This document shows positions 61,547 through 64,000 of a DNA stretch of 64,000 nucleotides, piece by piece; position 1 is the stretch's first letter, and each line of letters starts with the position of its first letter. The notes below the pieces were generated by a model that saw nothing but the letters and a program-made list of their open reading frames with translations, was not told where the DNA came from and searched no databases. Origin of the DNA: Callaeas wilsoni (lineage: Eukaryota > Chordata > Aves > Passeriformes > Callaeidae); contig VWPU01004148.1 of the NCBI GenBank assembly GCA_013398955.1, positions 310,001 through 374,000 of the forward strand, written 5' to 3'. The position numbers were made by a program, and so were the translations under genes.

Positions 61547-62125
61547 TGTCGTGGTTTAACCCCAGCCAGCAGCCAAGTCCCATGCAGCCCCTTGCTCACT
61601 CTCCCACCAGTGGGATCAGGGACAGAAGGAGAAGAATAAAAGCTGGAGAATGCATTGGTTGAGATAACAACAGTTTAACAAGGAAAAGATGTCCAAGCAC
61701 GCTAGCAAAGCAAAATAAGGGATTAATTCACTGCTTTCATTGTCAGGCAGATGTCCAGCAGCTCCAGGAGAGCAGGGCCCCATCACGTTCGGTAGCTATT
61801 TGAGAAGACAAGTGTCATCACTCCAAACATCCCCCCCTTCCTCCTTCTTTCATCACTTTATATCCTGAGTATGATGTTCTGTGGGATGGAATATCCCTGT
61901 GGTCAGTTTGGGTTACCTGTCCCAGCTGTGTCCCTTCCAACCTGCCATGCACCCTCAGTCTCCTCACCAGCCTGGCCACACAAAAACAGAGAAGGCCTTG
62001 GCTCTGTGTAAGCCTTGCTTAGCAATAACAGAAACATCTCTATGGGATCAACCCTGTTTTCAGCACAAACCTCGACATTGGACACCATGAAGAAAGCCAG
62101 CTCCACCCCAGCCAACACCACCACA
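61547..62125 (-). mobile_element. Solo ERV LTR with near-perfect target duplication
   Basis: The 579 bp element runs TGTCGTGG to CCACCACA on the plus strand, an inverted terminal match of 7 of 8. The flanks TATAT (61542-61546) and TGTAT (62126-62130) match at 4 of 5. I recognise the GTGGTTTAACCCCAGCCAGC end as a widespread avian ERV LTR. Transcription would run on the minus strand: TATAAA is at plus 61858-61863 (TTTATA). Downstream, the poly(A)-signal position reads GTTAAA instead of ATTAAA. No gag, pol or env text flanks it, so it is a solo LTR. Frames on both strands at 61881-62124 are incidental. Confidence 0.85.
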
Positions 62126-62945
62126 TGTATACAAACATATATTTTCTCTCTAGCATCAGGAAGTTATTAGAGGAAGAATATTGAAGTGAGATTTTCAAGA
62201 AGCTCAAATGATTAGTTTGTTGAACAGAATGTTGAATGAATGAAATATTCTCTAATTGCATCTGTAGAAAAATGTGAGTTTAATCTAACAGACGAAATAA
62301 TTTCTAGAGTAAATATGTGAAAGCTGATGCTGGAGCAATTATCTCGCTTTTTGTTAATAAGAAACTTAACCACGGAAAGAGCATACCAACGGCAGTGAAC
62401 TTCCCTTCAGGTGAGTTTGGAGAGAAGACTGTGTGAGAGAGAGATAAAATGTTAAATCCTGCAGCTTGCTTGACTGCAACTAAACCAGGTGGCAGAGCGT
62501 AATCATTTAGCAGGTCAAATCACCATCAGGCCTGATTGGTTATGGACCAGACAGAGGAGTCTTGTTAAATCTTTCCAGGGTAGTGAGGTAGGTGACACAG
62601 CACTCATGAACTGCTTAACCACAGCAAAATCTCTTAGTGTTAAAACATTAAATCACTTGTGGTCTGTTTCATGGGAAGCCTGAGAATTGTCCTGCTGCTC
62701 AGTGACTTGGAATGCTAATGGATTCCTTGGAACTGATTTCCAGTGCAGGCCTGCTACCAGCCTGCTGAAAAGTTGCTCTGAAATTTGATTGCTGCACAGC
62801 TGTGGAAGGGTGAATATACTAGGTTGTGTGTGTAATACTTACAACAAACTGATGTGCTGAGTTGCAGAAGCCTGTTATAAATCACATTTATCAGGCACTT
62901 CTGCCCTGACTGCCTTTGCCCTGTAATTCCTTTCCACAATCTGTT
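62126..62945. other. Unique DNA, no gene seen
   Basis: No gene. The plus frame 62489-62683 and the minus frame 62754-62948 are anonymous; the latter runs into the CR1 tail. Confidence 0.5.
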
Positions 62946-63085
62946 CAATCATGGAATACGAGGTTGGAAGGGAACTCCAGGTTCATCTGGTCTAACCTTT
63001 CTTGGCAAAAAACATAGTTTAGGCAAACTGTCCCAGCACCTTTTTCAGTTTAAGTTGCTTAAGCTCTTTTATAAATTTCAGTGAG
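62946..63085 (-). mobile_element. CR1 LINE 3' end, minus strand, short
   Basis: TCAATCATGGAATACGAGGT, TTGGAAGGGAACTCCAGGTT and CATCTGGTCTAACCTTTCTT, followed by a GGCAAAAAACATAGTTTAGGC block, match the reversed end of CR1. The text beyond about 63085 is no longer recognisable. Confidence 0.8.
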
Positions 63086-64000
63086 TAAATCTTGTGCATA
63101 AACGGTTTACAAAGAAACAAATTTTCTGCAAATATTGTTGGATGAAGTGAACTGTGGTGTAAACAATATGGATGTTTTGATGCAGGTTTGAATAACTTGA
63201 AAAAAATTATCTATGCCTTGGAAATAATCCAGCCATCCTTATCATATTCTAAAAAATCTGAGGGATATTTTTTGGTAGTACGTTTACTCAAACCCACCAT
63301 ATTTTCACTTTGTATTTCTGTCTTACATTTCAAGCAAAGTAACAGTCTCAGAGCCCAACTGGTCTCATCCACTAAATGGGAGAAAAAAACATGCATCATG
63401 ACTTTCTCAGTACAGGGAGAAGAACAAAGAGCCAGCAGCAATGTATTCAAGCTAGGAATAGAACTTTTCTGCCTGGCCACGTGCCCCCAGCTTCCACCTC
63501 ACAGCAATGAGGACATCCAGATGGTCAAACTTTTTCAGGAATCCAGTTGTGGGGGAAGTAGAAACTTTTGCTGCTCTGGCTGCTAACAAAAATCTGGCGT
63601 CAATACCTTTCTTTAATCCTGCTGTTCATTAACAATAATTTTCTTCTGTAGAGACCAAAAAAAAACCCCCAAACTGTGCAAACTAGGGTTTTTTTCCTAT
63701 TCTGGATCATTTTATTAAATTTTATTAAAGACTAATCAAAGACTATTTAGAAGGCTGTATTATTTAGATTTAGATTATTTAGATTATTTAAATCTAACTA
63801 TTTAGATTGCCGTTCCTGTGTGCTATACATTTTATTAATACTAGTGATAAACAATTAACAGCACAAGTGTTTTAATCAACAAAAAGAAAACAATTGCTAC
63901 AGGAAAGATAGACTTCTCCATGAGAAGTGACTTGCACAAAATCACTCAGTCAGTTTGCTGTTATATCCAATCATAAACATCTGAATCATATAGGAAACCA
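63086..64000. other. Unique DNA, no gene seen
   Basis: It holds the longest open frame of the window, plus 63188-63586 (132 codons), which overlaps a minus frame (63211-63480), has no recognisable domain and starts in CR1-flanking DNA. A short (ATTTAGATT)n patch lies at 63758-63790. Confidence 0.45.

Noticed and set aside
52868..62125. Two minus-strand LTRs of one family about 8.2 kb apart, as in a full provirus
   Set aside because: The copy at 61547 has its own near-duplicated flanks, the copy at 52868 is much more decayed, and no gag, pol or env text can be read between them. Independent insertions fit better.
63188..63586. 132-codon open frame, the longest in the window
   Set aside because: No domain, overlaps a frame on the other strand, and has no splice or promoter context; length is within chance for 64 kb.

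Overview
This window looks like bird nuclear DNA. The evidence is a set of CR1 LINE copies that carry the diagnostic CR1 3' end (repeats of an octamer like ATTCTATG on one strand, CATAGAAT on the other), plus LTRs of avian endogenous retrovirus (ERV) type. My memory of the LTR families leans towards a songbird, but that is recall, not a search. The background is AT-rich with no bacterial-style gene density: open frames are short, overlap on both strands and are typical of chance. I find no host protein-coding exon, rRNA, tRNA or CRISPR array that I can defend, so the window is best read as a gene desert or the inside of a very long intron.

Layout. 1-10,400: unique AT-rich DNA with a two-copy tandem repeat (96 bp period) at the very start. 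10,400-15,700: two plus-strand CR1 3' ends. 17,100-18,630: simple repeats, then a protein-like open stretch with an A-rich end that I cannot name. 18,900-21,970: the largest CR1 remnant, with ORF1 (SGNH esterase) and ORF2 (endonuclease and start of reverse transcriptase) decayed but readable, and another CR1 3' end lodged between them. 27,490-33,850: two more CR1 tails. 37,670-42,445: a 265 bp polypyrimidine tract and, 4.4 kb on, a GGAA microsatellite with a G-run, followed by a GC-rich, probably retroviral block at 42,480-43,330. 47,060-48,120: a minus-strand CR1 with ORF1 and endonuclease remnants joined directly to a 3' tail, so its reverse transcriptase is missing. 51,250: an unexplained open frame. 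52,870-54,325: a compact pile of decayed LTR, CR1 tail and a well preserved solo LTR with a perfect 5 bp target duplication. 59,155-59,534: possible LTR. 61,547-62,125: another solo LTR. 62,946: last CR1 tail.

Nothing here works together as a pathway. The biology is the insertion, nesting and decay of retroelements in a bird genome. No new system is evident; the leads most worth checking are the two unnamed open stretches (17,795-18,625 and 51,254-51,523), the GC-rich block at 42,480-43,330 and the young solo LTR at 53,672-54,325.
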